A stretch of 64,000 nucleotides of DNA from Nocardia coubleae NBRC 108252. GTDB lineage: Bacteria; Actinomycetota; Actinomycetes; Mycobacteriales; Mycobacteriaceae. The stretch covers positions 62,001 to 126,000 of the forward strand of contig NZ_BDBD01000016.1 in the NCBI RefSeq assembly GCF_001612805.1. Direction: 5' to 3'. A program made the translations under genes and the position numbers. The stretch's first letter is position 1. Each line of letters starts with the position of its first letter. Below are positions 21,061-30,497 of this stretch, in pieces. The notes under the pieces were generated by a model. It had not been told where the DNA came from. It did not search any database and saw nothing but the letters and a program-made list of their open reading frames with translations.

Positions 21061-21519
21061 TCATTGGAATAGCGCAACGGCTTGGGAATTCTGTTCGGCG
21101 GCGAAGATGAAGAATGTGCGGAGGGCTTCGTAGTTTTCGCGGAGGAATTCTCGGCAGAAATCGGTGTCCCAGATTTCGGGGTAGACGTCGTCGGCGTCCA
21201 TGGCTGCCGGGTCGAAATGTCGGTCGAGGGCGCTGTAGGGCGTGGCTGTGAGGGTGTGGGCGGCGGTGGTGATCTCGGCGGCTGTCCATATCTTGGTTGC
21301 GCCGTCGCCGGCCCAGGGGTCGAGGTCGCCGAAGAGGTCGAGGTCGATGTTCGCGGCCTCGAGTAGGTACCGCAGGCCGTCCCAGGCCTTGTCGATGTCG
21401 CCGGTCGGTTCGCCGGGGCGGTCGAGGTGGTCGATCAGGTCGAGGGCGGCTTCGGCATCGGCGGTGATGCGGGCGGCGTCGGCGTCGGAAATTCGGTGGA
21501 ATGCGAGAACTGGGCCCAT
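21061..21519 (-). CDS. DUF1877 family protein, copy 2
   Basis: A 152-residue paralog of the gene at 19910-20374. Both share the core (D)IDKAWDGLRYLLEA and the region WTAxE(I/V)xxTAxxLxxTP(Y/F)SxL, as well as a DVYPE(I/L)W-like segment. The ATG at 21519 is chosen because it yields MGPVLAFHRIS, in line with the family start. It is convergent with the lipoprotein gene (15-base gap). Confidence 0.8.
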   Translation of the reverse strand: MGPVLAFHRISDADAARITADAEAALDLIDHLDRPGEPTGDIDKAWDGLRYLLEAANIDLDLFGDLDPWAGDGATKIWTAAEITTAAHTLTATPYSALDRHFDPAAMDADDVYPEIWDTDFCREFLRENYEALRTFFIFAAEQNSQAVALFQ

Positions 21520-21644
21520 GGGGGCGAAGGTAGGAATGCGAACTTGGAGATACCTTTCGGGCCGCTTTTCATGGTCTCCGGGAGGTGAATTCGCGGCGTA
21601 CCGTGGGTTGGGCCAGTCCATACGACACGGGGGTGTTCACGCAC

Positions 21645-22292
21645 ATGACTGATTCCGATCGCACGCTCATCGCTGTTCTGCTCGACCGGTCCGGTTCGAT
21701 GCAGACGATCAAGGCCGATACCGAAGGTGGGTTGGCCGCGTATTTTGAGCAGCAGCGGGAGGTGCCGAAGCGGATCGAGGTGACCTTGGCGCAGTTCGAC
21801 ACCGCCTACGAGGTGGTCTATTCGAATGTGCCGCTGGATCAGGTGCCCGCGCCGAATCTGCTGCCGCGTGGTGGGACCGCGCTGTACGACGCCGTCGGCA
21901 AACTCGTCACCAGCGTCGGCGAGGAACTCGCGGCCCGCCCCGAGCACGAGCGGCCCGGCACGGTGATCGTCGTCGTCCTCACCGACGGCCACGAGAACTC
22001 CAGCCGCGAATGGACGCACGCGGCGGTCAAATCCCTCATCACCCAGCAGCAGGAGGTCTACAACTGGACCTTCGTCTTCCTCGGCGCCAACATGGACGCC
22101 GTCGAAGTAGGCTCCAACCTCGGCTTCGACCCCGGCTCCTCCATCACCTACGCCCCCGTCGCAGGCGGCGTCCGCGGCGCCTTCGACGCCCTCTCGGCCT
22201 ACTCGGTCCGAGCCCAGGCCGCCCCCGCCGGAATGGCCCGTCGCGCCCACTTCTCCGAGGACGAACGCCGCCGAGCGGGCAAGGACACCTGA
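21645..22292 (+). CDS. von Willebrand factor A domain protein
   Basis: A 215-residue single VWA domain with an intact MIDAS motif (DRSGS near residue 13), then RGGTALYDAV and VVVLTDGHENSS. It has no signal peptide or membrane segment, so it is cytoplasmic. The ATG at 21645 is preferred; a GTG four codons upstream (21633) is possible. VWA proteins of this small type mediate metal-dependent protein contacts; the partner here is not evident. Confidence 0.8.
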   Translation: MTDSDRTLIAVLLDRSGSMQTIKADTEGGLAAYFEQQREVPKRIEVTLAQFDTAYEVVYSNVPLDQVPAPNLLPRGGTALYDAVGKLVTSVGEELAARPEHERPGTVIVVVLTDGHENSSREWTHAAVKSLITQQQEVYNWTFVFLGANMDAVEVGSNLGFDPGSSITYAPVAGGVRGAFDALSAYSVRAQAAPAGMARRAHFSEDERRRAGKDT

Positions 22293-22294
22293 CC

Positions 22295-22606
22295 TTACGC
22301 CGCGTCGACTTTCTCGAATCGAGCGACAAACCGCACCTCGAGCGCATGTGCCAGCCGTTCGAGCATGCCGATTGTGGGTGTCCCTCCACCGGATTCCAGG
22401 CGTGAGACTTCAGGCTGCCGCAGCCCGGCACGTTCAGCCAGCTGCGTCTGCGTCAGCCCGAGCTCGATGCGTCGTTCTCGGATGGCTTCGGCCAGCTCGA
22501 TCGCCAGGATCGCCTCCGCCCGTCCGGCCTGGTACTCACGTGCGTCGAAGCCGGGACCGGTCAATCGCTCGCGGCGCATATCGTCCATGGAAGGGTGCTC
22601 GGTCAT
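22295..22606 (-). CDS. XRE-family antitoxin (HigA-like)
   Basis: A 103-residue protein with a Cro/C1 HTH in its second half (LGLTQTQLAERAGLRQPEVSRLE, about 49-71). It lies 3 bases after the toxin gene, in the toxin-first order typical of HigBA-type modules. It should neutralise the toxin and, with it, bind the palindrome at the toxin start. Confidence 0.85.
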   Translation of the reverse strand: MTEHPSMDDMRRERLTGPGFDAREYQAGRAEAILAIELAEAIRERRIELGLTQTQLAERAGLRQPEVSRLESGGGTPTIGMLERLAHALEVRFVARFEKVDAA

Positions 22607-22609
22607 GGG

Positions 22610-22966
22610 TTACCTCCTGTCGAAATCTGTGTGGGCAAAGCCGTGTTCCGATTCACACACTTTGCGCAAGGCCTTGGCTCGTGCGACCTCATCGGTCTCC
22701 CGCATACGAGTCTTGCGGAAAACTGTCAGCAGCACGATGCGACGACCCGGAGCGAGCCAGTAAGTGATGCGCATTTCCCGGGGATGGAGGTGGAAGCGAA
22801 GTTCGCGTACCCCGCCCCCGAGGTTGCGCGACCAGGGTTCACCCAATGTGGTCGCCCGCTCGGCAAGCATGCCCACATACACGTCTACCTGGGCGAACTC
22901 GCGGGTAGTCAGTGAGCGGAGCCACTGGGCAACCTCAGGCTCGAGTTCCACCAGGTACAGGTGCAT
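22610..22966 (-). CDS. RelE/Gp49-family toxin (HigB-like)
   Basis: A 118-residue protein of the phage Gp49-like/RelE mRNA-interferase group, with EPEVAQWLRSL, the conserved LGGGVRELRFH and a basic central strand LHPREMRITYW, then RRIVLLTVFRKTRM. Two start codons are possible, ATG 22966 and ATG 22975. The first is preferred: a TATAAG hexamer ends 9 bases before it, fitting a near-leaderless message, whereas the 22975 ATG abuts the hexamer. Confidence 0.83.
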   Translation of the reverse strand: MHLYLVELEPEVAQWLRSLTTREFAQVDVYVGMLAERATTLGEPWSRNLGGGVRELRFHLHPREMRITYWLAPGRRIVLLTVFRKTRMRETDEVARAKALRKVCESEHGFAHTDFDRR

Positions 22967-22996
22967 AGGATTCATCTTATATAGGATGAATCCTAT
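22965..22996. promoter_or_regulatory. 12-bp-arm operator at toxin start
   Basis: ATAGGATTCATC and GATGAATCCTAT are perfect complements separated by 8 AT-rich bases (TTATATAG). The palindrome covers the -10 hexamer and the start codon of the toxin gene, an ideal place for toxin-antitoxin autorepression. Confidence 0.75.
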
Positions 22997-23013
22997 AATC
23001 CAGCAGTGTAGGT

Positions 23014-23694
23014 CTACTGCCAGCCGGGGCGGACGAGGCCGGATTCGTAGGCGAGGACTACTAGTTGGGTGCGGTCGCGGGCGGCGAGTTTGGTGAGGAT
23101 GCGGCTCACGTGGGTGCGGGCGGTGGCGGGGCTGAGGTAGAGGCGGGCGGCGATTTCGGCGTTGGTGAGGCCCTCGGCTACCAGGGTGAGGACCTCGCGT
23201 TCGCGGTCGGTGAGATCGGCGAAGGCGGGTGGGGGTGGTTGTTTGGCGTGGGTGGCGAATTCGGTGAGCAGGCGGCGGGTGACGCTGGGGGAAAGGAGGG
23301 CGTCGCCCGCGGCGACGACCCGGACGGCGCGGAGCAGGTCGGCGGGTTCGGTGTGTTTCACCAGGAAACCCGCGGCACCGGCGCGGATCGCCTCGAAGAC
23401 GTATTCGTCGATTTCGAAGGTGGTGAGCACGACGACGCGCACGTCGGCGAGCCGCGCGTCGTCGGCGATCATGCGGGTGGCGGCCAGCCCGTCGAGGACG
23501 GGCATGCGGATGTCCATCAGCACCACGTCGGGAGTCAGGGCGCGCGTCATCCGCACGGCTTGTTCGCCGTTCTCGGCCTCGCCGACCACCTCGATGTCGT
23601 CCTGGGCATCGAGCAGCGCGACGAATCCACCGCGTACGAGGGCCTGATCGTCGGCTACGAGCAACCGAACCGGCCGTGGATCGGGCGCACTCAT
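23014..23694 (-). CDS. NarL/LuxR-family response regulator
   Basis: A 226-residue regulator. The receiver domain has the acidic pair in LLVADDQ, the phospho-acceptor Asp in VVLMDIRMP, and the Lys in FLVKHTEP. The C-terminal LuxR HTH begins LTDREREVLTLVAEGL. It overlaps the upstream histidine kinase by 4 bases and is probably phosphorylated by it. The ABC transporter genes divergent from the kinase are the likely targets. Confidence 0.93.
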   Translation of the reverse strand: MSAPDPRPVRLLVADDQALVRGGFVALLDAQDDIEVVGEAENGEQAVRMTRALTPDVVLMDIRMPVLDGLAATRMIADDARLADVRVVVLTTFEIDEYVFEAIRAGAAGFLVKHTEPADLLRAVRVVAAGDALLSPSVTRRLLTEFATHAKQPPPPAFADLTDREREVLTLVAEGLTNAEIAARLYLSPATARTHVSRILTKLAARDRTQLVVLAYESGLVRPGWQ

Positions 23695-24947
23695 CCCTGT
23701 GTCCCTGATGCCTTGTCCCCGTTCGCGACCACCTCGGCACCCGCCGGTCGCGCGGGCAACCGGGCCGCCACCCGGAACCCACCGGAGGGCCGAGGTCCGG
23801 CGGTGAGCGCGCCACCGAGCGCATGGGCCCGTTCCCGCATGCCGATGATCCCGTTTCCGCCGATCCCGCTGCGCACCGCGGCCTCAGTGGGGCGGGTGTT
23901 GTCGACGGTGATGTCGACCGTTTCGGGCGTGTAGCGCAGGGTGATCATCGCCGTGGACCCCGGCGCGTGGCGCACCACATTGGTCAGCGATTCCTGGATG
24001 ATCCTGGCGGCGGCCACGTCGATCACGCTCGGCAGCTTCTTGGGGGTGCCGATGACCTTGGTATCGACGGGCAGACCGGTCGCCCTGGTTCGTTGCAACA
24101 GGGTGTCGAGGTCGTCGAGCGTCGGTGCAGGTGCGCGCGGAGCGGGTGCCGGGACCGGCTCGGCCGCAGAGGTTTCGGGGTACTCGGGGGCGACGGGTGC
24201 GCCGCTGCGGATCGCGTGCAGCAGTGTGTGCACCTCGGTCAGTGCTTCTTTTGAGGTGGTCTTGATCGTGGCCAGCGCGGCGGCGGCCTGCTGTGGTTTG
24301 CGGTCGAACAGTTCCAGCGCCACCGAGGACTGCACATTGATCAGCGAAAGGCTGTGTGCCAGTACATCATGCAACTCGCGGGCGATGGCGAGCCGTTCCT
24401 CCGACGCGGCCCGCGCCTGCTGTGCCTGTTCGTCGCGTTGCGCCGCCTCGGCCCGCTCCCGGCGCGCGAGCACCACCGTGCGCCGCTGACGGATTCCCTC
24501 GGCGATCCCAACCAGCACACCCAGCCAGGCCAGCAGGCCGAAAACCTGCCAGGCGTCGACATCGCGGCCGAGCAGGGCGGGCAGCGGCCACACCATCGTC
24601 AGATAGCCCACGACGACCAACGGGTAAGTGCGCCAGCGTGATCCGTGTACTGCAGCCGTGAGGAACGCGATGATGAGGGAAAGGAAGATCGGCCCGTACC
24701 CGTAGTCGCGCAGCACGTAGGACACGGCGGCGAGCAGGGCCACCACCAGCACCGGCTCGGGGAGCAACCGACGGAAGCCGAGCGCGATCGGCCCGGCCAG
24801 CAGCAACAGGTACGCGAACGCGTCGAGCGAACGCACCCCGGTCTGCTGCGCGTTCGCCCCGGAACTGCCTGCCAGCTGCACTATCGCGACCACCACCGCC
24901 AGCCCCCAGTCCCGGACGGCCGCGTCACGCTCCCACTTCGCTCCCAC
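23691..24947 (-). CDS. Sensor histidine kinase (HisKA_3 type)
   Basis: A 418-residue kinase. About five membrane segments occupy residues 10-150, followed by a short coiled coil, the phospho-acceptor region ARELHDVLAHSLS, and a C-terminal ATPase domain with GGNGIIGMRERAHALGG. There is a Pro/Ala-rich insert between the dimerisation and ATPase domains (about 260-290). It sits 146 bases from the divergent ABC transporter, the arrangement of drug or cell-envelope stress sensors. Confidence 0.92.
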   Translation of the reverse strand: MGAKWERDAAVRDWGLAVVVAIVQLAGSSGANAQQTGVRSLDAFAYLLLLAGPIALGFRRLLPEPVLVVALLAAVSYVLRDYGYGPIFLSLIIAFLTAAVHGSRWRTYPLVVVGYLTMVWPLPALLGRDVDAWQVFGLLAWLGVLVGIAEGIRQRRTVVLARRERAEAAQRDEQAQQARAASEERLAIARELHDVLAHSLSLINVQSSVALELFDRKPQQAAAALATIKTTSKEALTEVHTLLHAIRSGAPVAPEYPETSAAEPVPAPAPRAPAPTLDDLDTLLQRTRATGLPVDTKVIGTPKKLPSVIDVAAARIIQESLTNVVRHAPGSTAMITLRYTPETVDITVDNTRPTEAAVRSGIGGNGIIGMRERAHALGGALTAGPRPSGGFRVAARLPARPAGAEVVANGDKASGTQG

Positions 24948-25093
24948 CCACGCAACCCTATTGCGTCACCCGGGCAGAAGCGTCGGCCTACGCGCGTATT
25001 TTTCCCGCGGCCCCGCGTACATCGCGCGACGTAGGTCCGATCGAGCCGCGCGACGGATGTGCGGGCACCCCTTCGGCGCGGATCGTCTTTCGC

Positions 25094-25983
<890 letters not shown>

Positions 25984-25987
<4 letters not shown>

Positions 25988-26844
25988 CCAGCACCACAAG
26001 AGATCTCACGGCCAGTATCAGGGCGGAGGGTCTGCGTCTTCGGCGCTGGCCCGCCTTCTGGATCGTGCTCGGCACATGGATCCTGCTGAATCTGACCTTC
26101 GCCTACCTGCTCAACTACCTGGCCTACCGCTCCGGGGAGAGCGGTTCCATGGCCGACGGCTTGCCGCGCGACGTGCTGCTCGGCCAGCTCGTGCCGGCCG
26201 CCGTGCCCGAAATATTCACCCAGGGTATGGCCATGTTCGGCGGTGCGCTGATGCTTGTTCTCGGTGCGCTGGCGGTGGGCAGTGGGTACGGCTGGGGGAC
26301 GTGGAAGACCGTGTTCACCCAGGGGCCGGGCCGGGTCGATGCGGTCGGTGGGCTGCTGCTGAGTCTGCTGGTGACAGTGGTAGTCCTGGTGTGTGCCGCG
26401 TTCGTCGTCGACCTCGGTGTCGCATCGCTCATCGCGGTGACGGAAGGTCAGCCGGTCACGCTGCCGGCACTCGACCGATCCCTTCTCGGAATCCTTACCG
26501 GCACAGCCATTCTGAGTATGTGGACCGCAGCAGGCGCCTTCATCGGCGCCGTGGCCCGCGGCCCCGCTCTCGCTGTCGGGCTCGGCCTGATCTGGGTTCT
26601 CGTCGTCGAGAACCTGCTGCGCGGGGTCTCGGGGATATTCGGCCCCATCGAAGCGGTCACCGACCTCCTCCCCGGCACCGCCGCGGGTTCACTGGCAGGG
26701 GCGATGCGCACGGTGGACGGCCCGGCTACACCGGGTGTCCTCGACATCCTGACCCGCGGCGATTCCCTCGCCGTCCTCGCGGCCTACGTGACGATCTTCG
26801 CGACGGGAACCATCTGGCTCACCGCCCGCCGCGACCTCACCTGA
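25984..26844 (+). CDS. ABC transporter permease (ABC-2 type)
   Basis: A 286-residue integral membrane protein with about six hydrophobic segments (first at 20-40, last at 262-282) and a larger loop between the first two. It fits ABC-2 permeases paired with the preceding ATPase. The substrate is unknown; the divergent sensor system points to an envelope-active compound or antimicrobial peptide. Confidence 0.88.
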
Positions 26845-26851
26845 CCCCGAT

Positions 26852-27334
26852 TCACGACCACCCGGCCGGATTCGACGCCGTCTCCCTGGAGATTCCCGAA
26901 TTCCGGTCGGGGAAGGTCCCGAACCGGTCGTTGTGCAGGTGGGCGAAGAAATAGCCCATCTGCCCACATTCGCCGTGGGATCGCACGGCCCCCGGATCGG
27001 CCACAGCCGCGCGGTAGTACTCGTGACCCAGCGCGACGATGAAGCCGCGGCGATAAAGGAACCCGTCGTCGGAGCCACCGACCACCGCGTGGATATCGGC
27101 ACGGTCGATGTCGTAGAGCGCGCGCTCGACCACGCGGTCCAGCGCGGTGAGCTCCTCGCTGGTGAAACCAGCACTGAGCACACGTAATTCGGCGAGGAAC
27201 TCGTCGAGTCGCTCCTCGGTTCGTGGCTCGCCGCAGGCACCCCAGGCGGATTCGATCATGGCCCAGAACCGGTCGATTTCGGCGTCGGTAGGAAGTGTCC
27301 TCACCCGCGCGACGGTAGCCGTAGCCACCGACAC
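26852..27334 (-). CDS. DUF4240 domain protein
   Basis: A 160-residue cytoplasmic protein. The core from DAEIDRFWAMIESAW through VGGSDDGFLYRRGFIVALG fits DUF4240. No known enzymatic motif is visible. It is convergent with the ABC permease gene (7-base gap). Confidence 0.75.
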   Translation of the reverse strand: MSVATATVARVRTLPTDAEIDRFWAMIESAWGACGEPRTEERLDEFLAELRVLSAGFTSEELTALDRVVERALYDIDRADIHAVVGGSDDGFLYRRGFIVALGHEYYRAAVADPGAVRSHGECGQMGYFFAHLHNDRFGTFPDRNSGISRETASNPAGWS

Positions 27335-27341
27335 ATCGCGC

Positions 27342-27938
27342 CTACCCGGCGCCGAGCAGCCGGTGAGCGAGGACCGACAGACCTGCGGTGATCTGCTCCG
27401 GGGACAGGCCGCGTTCGCGCTGCTGAAGGTAGACCTCGGCCGCCACGGGGGCCAGGACGGTATCGATCAGCGAATCAGGCTGGGGGATACCGGCTTCGAC
27501 GAGCAGGGCCCGGACGTGCAGCGCCCAGAAACCGTAGGCACCGGTGGCGAAGCGGGCCCCGCCGGTCTCGGCGCCGAGTACCAGATGGGCATGGGCGCTG
27601 AGCAATTCGATCATGGCGGCATAGAACGCGGCGAGCCGCTCGGCGGGGGGAGCGCCGGGGCCGAGTGGGGGTTCGCCGCGGAGGAGCTGTTCCTGGATGG
27701 CGCGTTCGTGTTCGTCGAGCAGGGCGACGGCGATGGCGTTGCGGTCGGGGTAGCGGCGGTAGAGGGTGCCCCGGCCGACGCCCGCGGCCTTGGCGATGTC
27801 GTCCATGGTGACGGTGCGCGGGTCGCGGGTGGCGAAGAGGTCGGCCGCCGCGGCGAGCACTTTGGCGCGGTTGCGGGCGGCGTCGGTGCGTTCGGGTGGT
27901 GGTGCCGTGCCGGTGAGCAGGTCGGATCGAGGCTCCAT
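27342..27938 (-). CDS. TetR-family regulator
   Basis: A 198-residue regulator with an N-terminal HTH (VTMDDIAKAAGVGRGTLYRRY, about 43-63) and a variable ligand-binding domain. It is divergent from the azoreductase-SMR pair with two dyad sites between them, so it is probably their repressor and autoregulated. The ATG at 27938 is chosen because upstream codons run into the operator region. Confidence 0.9.
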   Translation of the reverse strand: MEPRSDLLTGTAPPPERTDAARNRAKVLAAAADLFATRDPRTVTMDDIAKAAGVGRGTLYRRYPDRNAIAVALLDEHERAIQEQLLRGEPPLGPGAPPAERLAAFYAAMIELLSAHAHLVLGAETGGARFATGAYGFWALHVRALLVEAGIPQPDSLIDTVLAPVAAEVYLQQRERGLSPEQITAGLSVLAHRLLGAG

Positions 27939-27967
27939 GGGATCGACTCTAACCGAGAAACGTAAAT

Positions 27968-27984
27968 GTGGACAAGATGTCCAC
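27968..27984. promoter_or_regulatory. Operator dyad 1, TetR/azoreductase region
   Basis: GTGGACA-AGA-TGTCCAC is a perfect 7-bp dyad in the 103-base divergent gap. Its position fits overlap with the promoter of either gene. Confidence 0.65.
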
Positions 27985-28007
27985 TTGTGTTCTACCGTTG
28001 GCGTAAG

Positions 28008-28022
28008 CGGACACAACGTCCG
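28008..28022. promoter_or_regulatory. Operator dyad 2, TetR/azoreductase region
   Basis: CGGAC-ACAAC-GTCCG resembles the first dyad (GGACA...GTCC) and starts 40 bases downstream of it, 20 bases before the azoreductase start. Confidence 0.55.
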
Positions 28023-28041
28023 GTTATCGAAAGGTTGGACC

Positions 28042-28695
28042 ATGACCCACCTGCTGCACCTCGACGCCAGCGCCAGGACCAATTCCCTCAGCCGCACGCT
28101 CGGCGCGGAATTCGTGCGGGCCTGGCGTGCGGCAGCCCCCGAGGGCGACTACACCTACCGCGACCTCGCCACCGACCCCGCACCGTTCATCGACGAGGGC
28201 TGGACCGAGCTGTGCGATGCCGTCCTCGCGGCGGGCAGCACGGACCTCGATCGCCTGCCGGACCTCGCCGTCACCCCCGCCGCCCGCGCCGCGTGGCGCA
28301 CCGTCGAACCCCTGCTCGCGCAGTTGCTTGCCGCCGACGTGATCCTCATCGGCACCCCGATGTACAACTACTCGATCCCCGCCACACTCAAGGCCTGGCT
28401 CGATCAGGTGACCTTCCCGCGTATGTCGCTGGGCCACAGGCGCTTCGTCGTCGTCTCCGCACGCGGCGGCGCCTACTCGCCCGGCGCGCCGAAGGCCGCC
28501 TTCGACTATCAGGAGCGCTACCTGCGCGACTTCTTCGCGGGCCATTACGCCGTCACCGACACCGTTTTCGTCAATGCCGAACTGGCCAACGCGGTCTCGG
28601 ACCCCAACCTCGCCCACCTGCGTACCGAGCACGAGGCCTCGCTCGACACCGCCATCGCCGAAGTGCGCCTGCTCGCAAAGGATTACACGCGATGA
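28042..28695 (+). CDS. azoR: FMN-dependent NADH:quinone/azo reductase
   Basis: A 217-residue flavodoxin-like AzoR-type reductase. It begins HLDASARTNSLSRTLG (phosphate loop for FMN), with the PMYNYSIPATLKAWLDQV motif near 112-129 and SARGGAYS near 150. It reduces quinones or azo compounds with NADH and likely protects against electrophiles. AAAGG before the ATG is a good ribosome site. ATGA overlap with the SMR gene shows co-expression. Confidence 0.92.
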   Translation: MTHLLHLDASARTNSLSRTLGAEFVRAWRAAAPEGDYTYRDLATDPAPFIDEGWTELCDAVLAAGSTDLDRLPDLAVTPAARAAWRTVEPLLAQLLAADVILIGTPMYNYSIPATLKAWLDQVTFPRMSLGHRRFVVVSARGGAYSPGAPKAAFDYQERYLRDFFAGHYAVTDTVFVNAELANAVSDPNLAHLRTEHEASLDTAIAEVRLLAKDYTR

Positions 28696-29012
28696 ACTGG
28701 GTACTGCTCGGCGTGGCCGGCCTGGTCGAAATCGCCTGGTCGCAGACCATCAAACCCACCGAGAACTTCACCAGACTCGGCCCGACCCTGCTGTGCATCG
28801 CGCTCGGCTCGCTGGCGGTCTACCTGCTCTCGCGCGCCATGCAGACCCTTCCGGTCGGCACGGCGTACGCGGTGTTCACCGGGATCGGCGCACTCGGGGC
28901 GATCGGTCTCGGCGTGCTCGTGCACAAGGACCCGCTCAGCGCGGGCCGGGTCTTCGCCCTGACGCTGATTCTCGGTGGCATCGTGCTCGCGCGCGTCACC
29001 AACCCCGAGTGA
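28692..29012 (+). CDS. gdx: SMR-family exporter, Gdx/SugE type
   Basis: A 106-residue four-helix small multidrug resistance protein with the essential Glu in GLVEIAWSQ (residue 13) and the SugE-like block LPVGTAYAVFTGIGALG. These features fit the guanidinium-exporter (Gdx) branch better than the EmrE branch. No second SMR partner is adjacent, so it should form a homodimer. It is co-transcribed with azoR. Confidence 0.88.
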   Translation: MNWVLLGVAGLVEIAWSQTIKPTENFTRLGPTLLCIALGSLAVYLLSRAMQTLPVGTAYAVFTGIGALGAIGLGVLVHKDPLSAGRVFALTLILGGIVLARVTNPE

Positions 29013-29067
29013 CGCTGCGGCACACCCGATGCGGGCTCGGTGGGCAGTTGACCGGTAGGGTCGGCTG

Positions 29068-29514
29068 ATGGACCAGCCAGTTCGCCCCCCGGACCTGTCC
29101 ACTCGGCCCCACGAGCTCACCGTCGAGCGAGTCATGAAGGCCCAGCCGAGCCTGCTGTACGCGGCTTGGACCCAAGGCCTCGACCTGTGGCTGGCCGTCC
29201 CCGGATCGGTGCTGATGCGACCCGCCGTGAACGAGCCCCTCTATTTCGACACCGGCTCGGACGAGAAACGCAACCCGCACTACGGCCGCATCCTCACGCT
29301 CGAAGCGAACCGCCGCATCGAGTTCACCTGGGTCACCGCCGCGACCGAAGGGGTGGAGACCGTGGTCGCCGCCGAGTTCCTGAAACAACCACGCGGCATC
29401 AGGTTGCGGCTGCGGCACTCCGGTTTCCCCACCGCCGCCATCCGTGACCTGCATCAGCAGGTGTGGCCGGAGAAGCTGGAACGCCTCGACGAAGTGACGA
29501 GTATCCCGGTCTGA
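29068..29514 (+). CDS. SRPBCC (AHSA1-like) protein
   Basis: A 148-residue START-like protein with the AHSA1 pattern: ERVMKAQPSLLYAAWT, then RIEFTWVTAA and a C-terminal helix. It binds small hydrophobic ligands or acts as a polyketide-cyclase-like fold; no specific function can be assigned. Confidence 0.75.
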   Translation: MDQPVRPPDLSTRPHELTVERVMKAQPSLLYAAWTQGLDLWLAVPGSVLMRPAVNEPLYFDTGSDEKRNPHYGRILTLEANRRIEFTWVTAATEGVETVVAAEFLKQPRGIRLRLRHSGFPTAAIRDLHQQVWPEKLERLDEVTSIPV

Positions 29515-29566
29515 GCTCACGTAGGTTCGGTATCGAACACACACTCCGGCTAACGAAAGGAACGTG

Positions 29567-30004
29567 ATGGCGACTCGTAGCGCACGCACACTCTGGGCAG
29601 GCGGGCTGCAGGACGGCTCCGGGCAGGTCGAGCTGGTCAGCTCCGGCGTCGGCAAGTACGACGTGACCTTCCCCCGCCGCGCGGCCGACAACGCCGAGGG
29701 CACCAGCCCCGAAGAGCTCGTCGCGGCCGCGCATTCGTCGTGCTACTCGATGGCGCTCTCGGCCGAGATCGCCAACGTCGGCGGCACGCCGGAGAGCCTC
29801 GACGTCACCGCCGACGTGACCCTCGGCCCCGACCCGGCGGGCGGTTTCCGGATCAGCAAGATCAAGCTGACCGTGCGCGCCGTCGCCTCGGGGATCGACG
29901 CCGAGGGCTTCTACACCGCGGCGACCGCGGCCAAGAACGGCTGCCCGGTGAGCAAGGCGCTCGCCGGTGTCGCCGAGGTGGAACTGGACGCCGAACTCAT
30001 CTGA
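29567..30004 (+). CDS. OsmC/Ohr-family peroxide protein
   Basis: A 145-residue OsmC-type peroxidase with the two redox cysteines in AAHSSCYSM and NGCPVSKAL. It reduces organic hydroperoxides. It begins MATRSARTLWAGG, with GAAAGGAA as a ribosome site. The sequence is closer to OsmC (YhfA/OsmC) than to Ohr. Confidence 0.9.
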   Translation: MATRSARTLWAGGLQDGSGQVELVSSGVGKYDVTFPRRAADNAEGTSPEELVAAAHSSCYSMALSAEIANVGGTPESLDVTADVTLGPDPAGGFRISKIKLTVRAVASGIDAEGFYTAATAAKNGCPVSKALAGVAEVELDAELI

Positions 30005-30008
30005 ACAC

Positions 30009-30461
30009 TCACCGCTGGGTGAACCAGCGGTGCGCCGCCGGGGTGTACATCGCCGGAATCGCGATCACCACCGCGAGGATGTGCACCGCCCGGCAGGCGA
30101 CGAGGACAGCCGAATCGGGCGCGAGCCCACCGAACAGGGCGCCGAAGTCGTCGGTGGACAGCAGCACCGCCAGCGGTTCGATGATGAGCGAGACCAACCC
30201 GATCATCCCGATACCGACGGTGAGCAGGGCGCGCGATACCCGGCTGCCGTTGGCCATGTGCATCGCGACCCCGAGCACCACCAGGTAGATGGCCAGCCGG
30301 GGGAGCAGACCCGTTGCGGTGGCGCCGAATTCGGTCCCACCGCGCACGGCACGCAGCAGTCCCTCGGCGACCCCGGCGGCCAGCGCGGTGACCAGCCCGG
30401 CGAAGGCCACGCGCACCGCGCCCGGGCGGGCGACGGAAACAGAGAAGGCAGTGTCGGTCAT
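30009..30461 (-). CDS. Four-helix membrane protein
   Basis: A 150-residue protein with four hydrophobic segments (about 18-38, 52-70, 80-100 and 117-137) and an N-terminal cytosolic stretch. I do not recognise the family with confidence; it resembles small DUF4386-like proteins. It is convergent with the osmC gene, separated by 4 bases. Confidence 0.7.
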   Translation of the reverse strand: MTDTAFSVSVARPGAVRVAFAGLVTALAAGVAEGLLRAVRGGTEFGATATGLLPRLAIYLVVLGVAMHMANGSRVSRALLTVGIGMIGLVSLIIEPLAVLLSTDDFGALFGGLAPDSAVLVACRAVHILAVVIAIPAMYTPAAHRWFTQR

Positions 30462-30497
30462 GATGCCGACACTGCCCTCTCGCGGTACTCACGAGGA

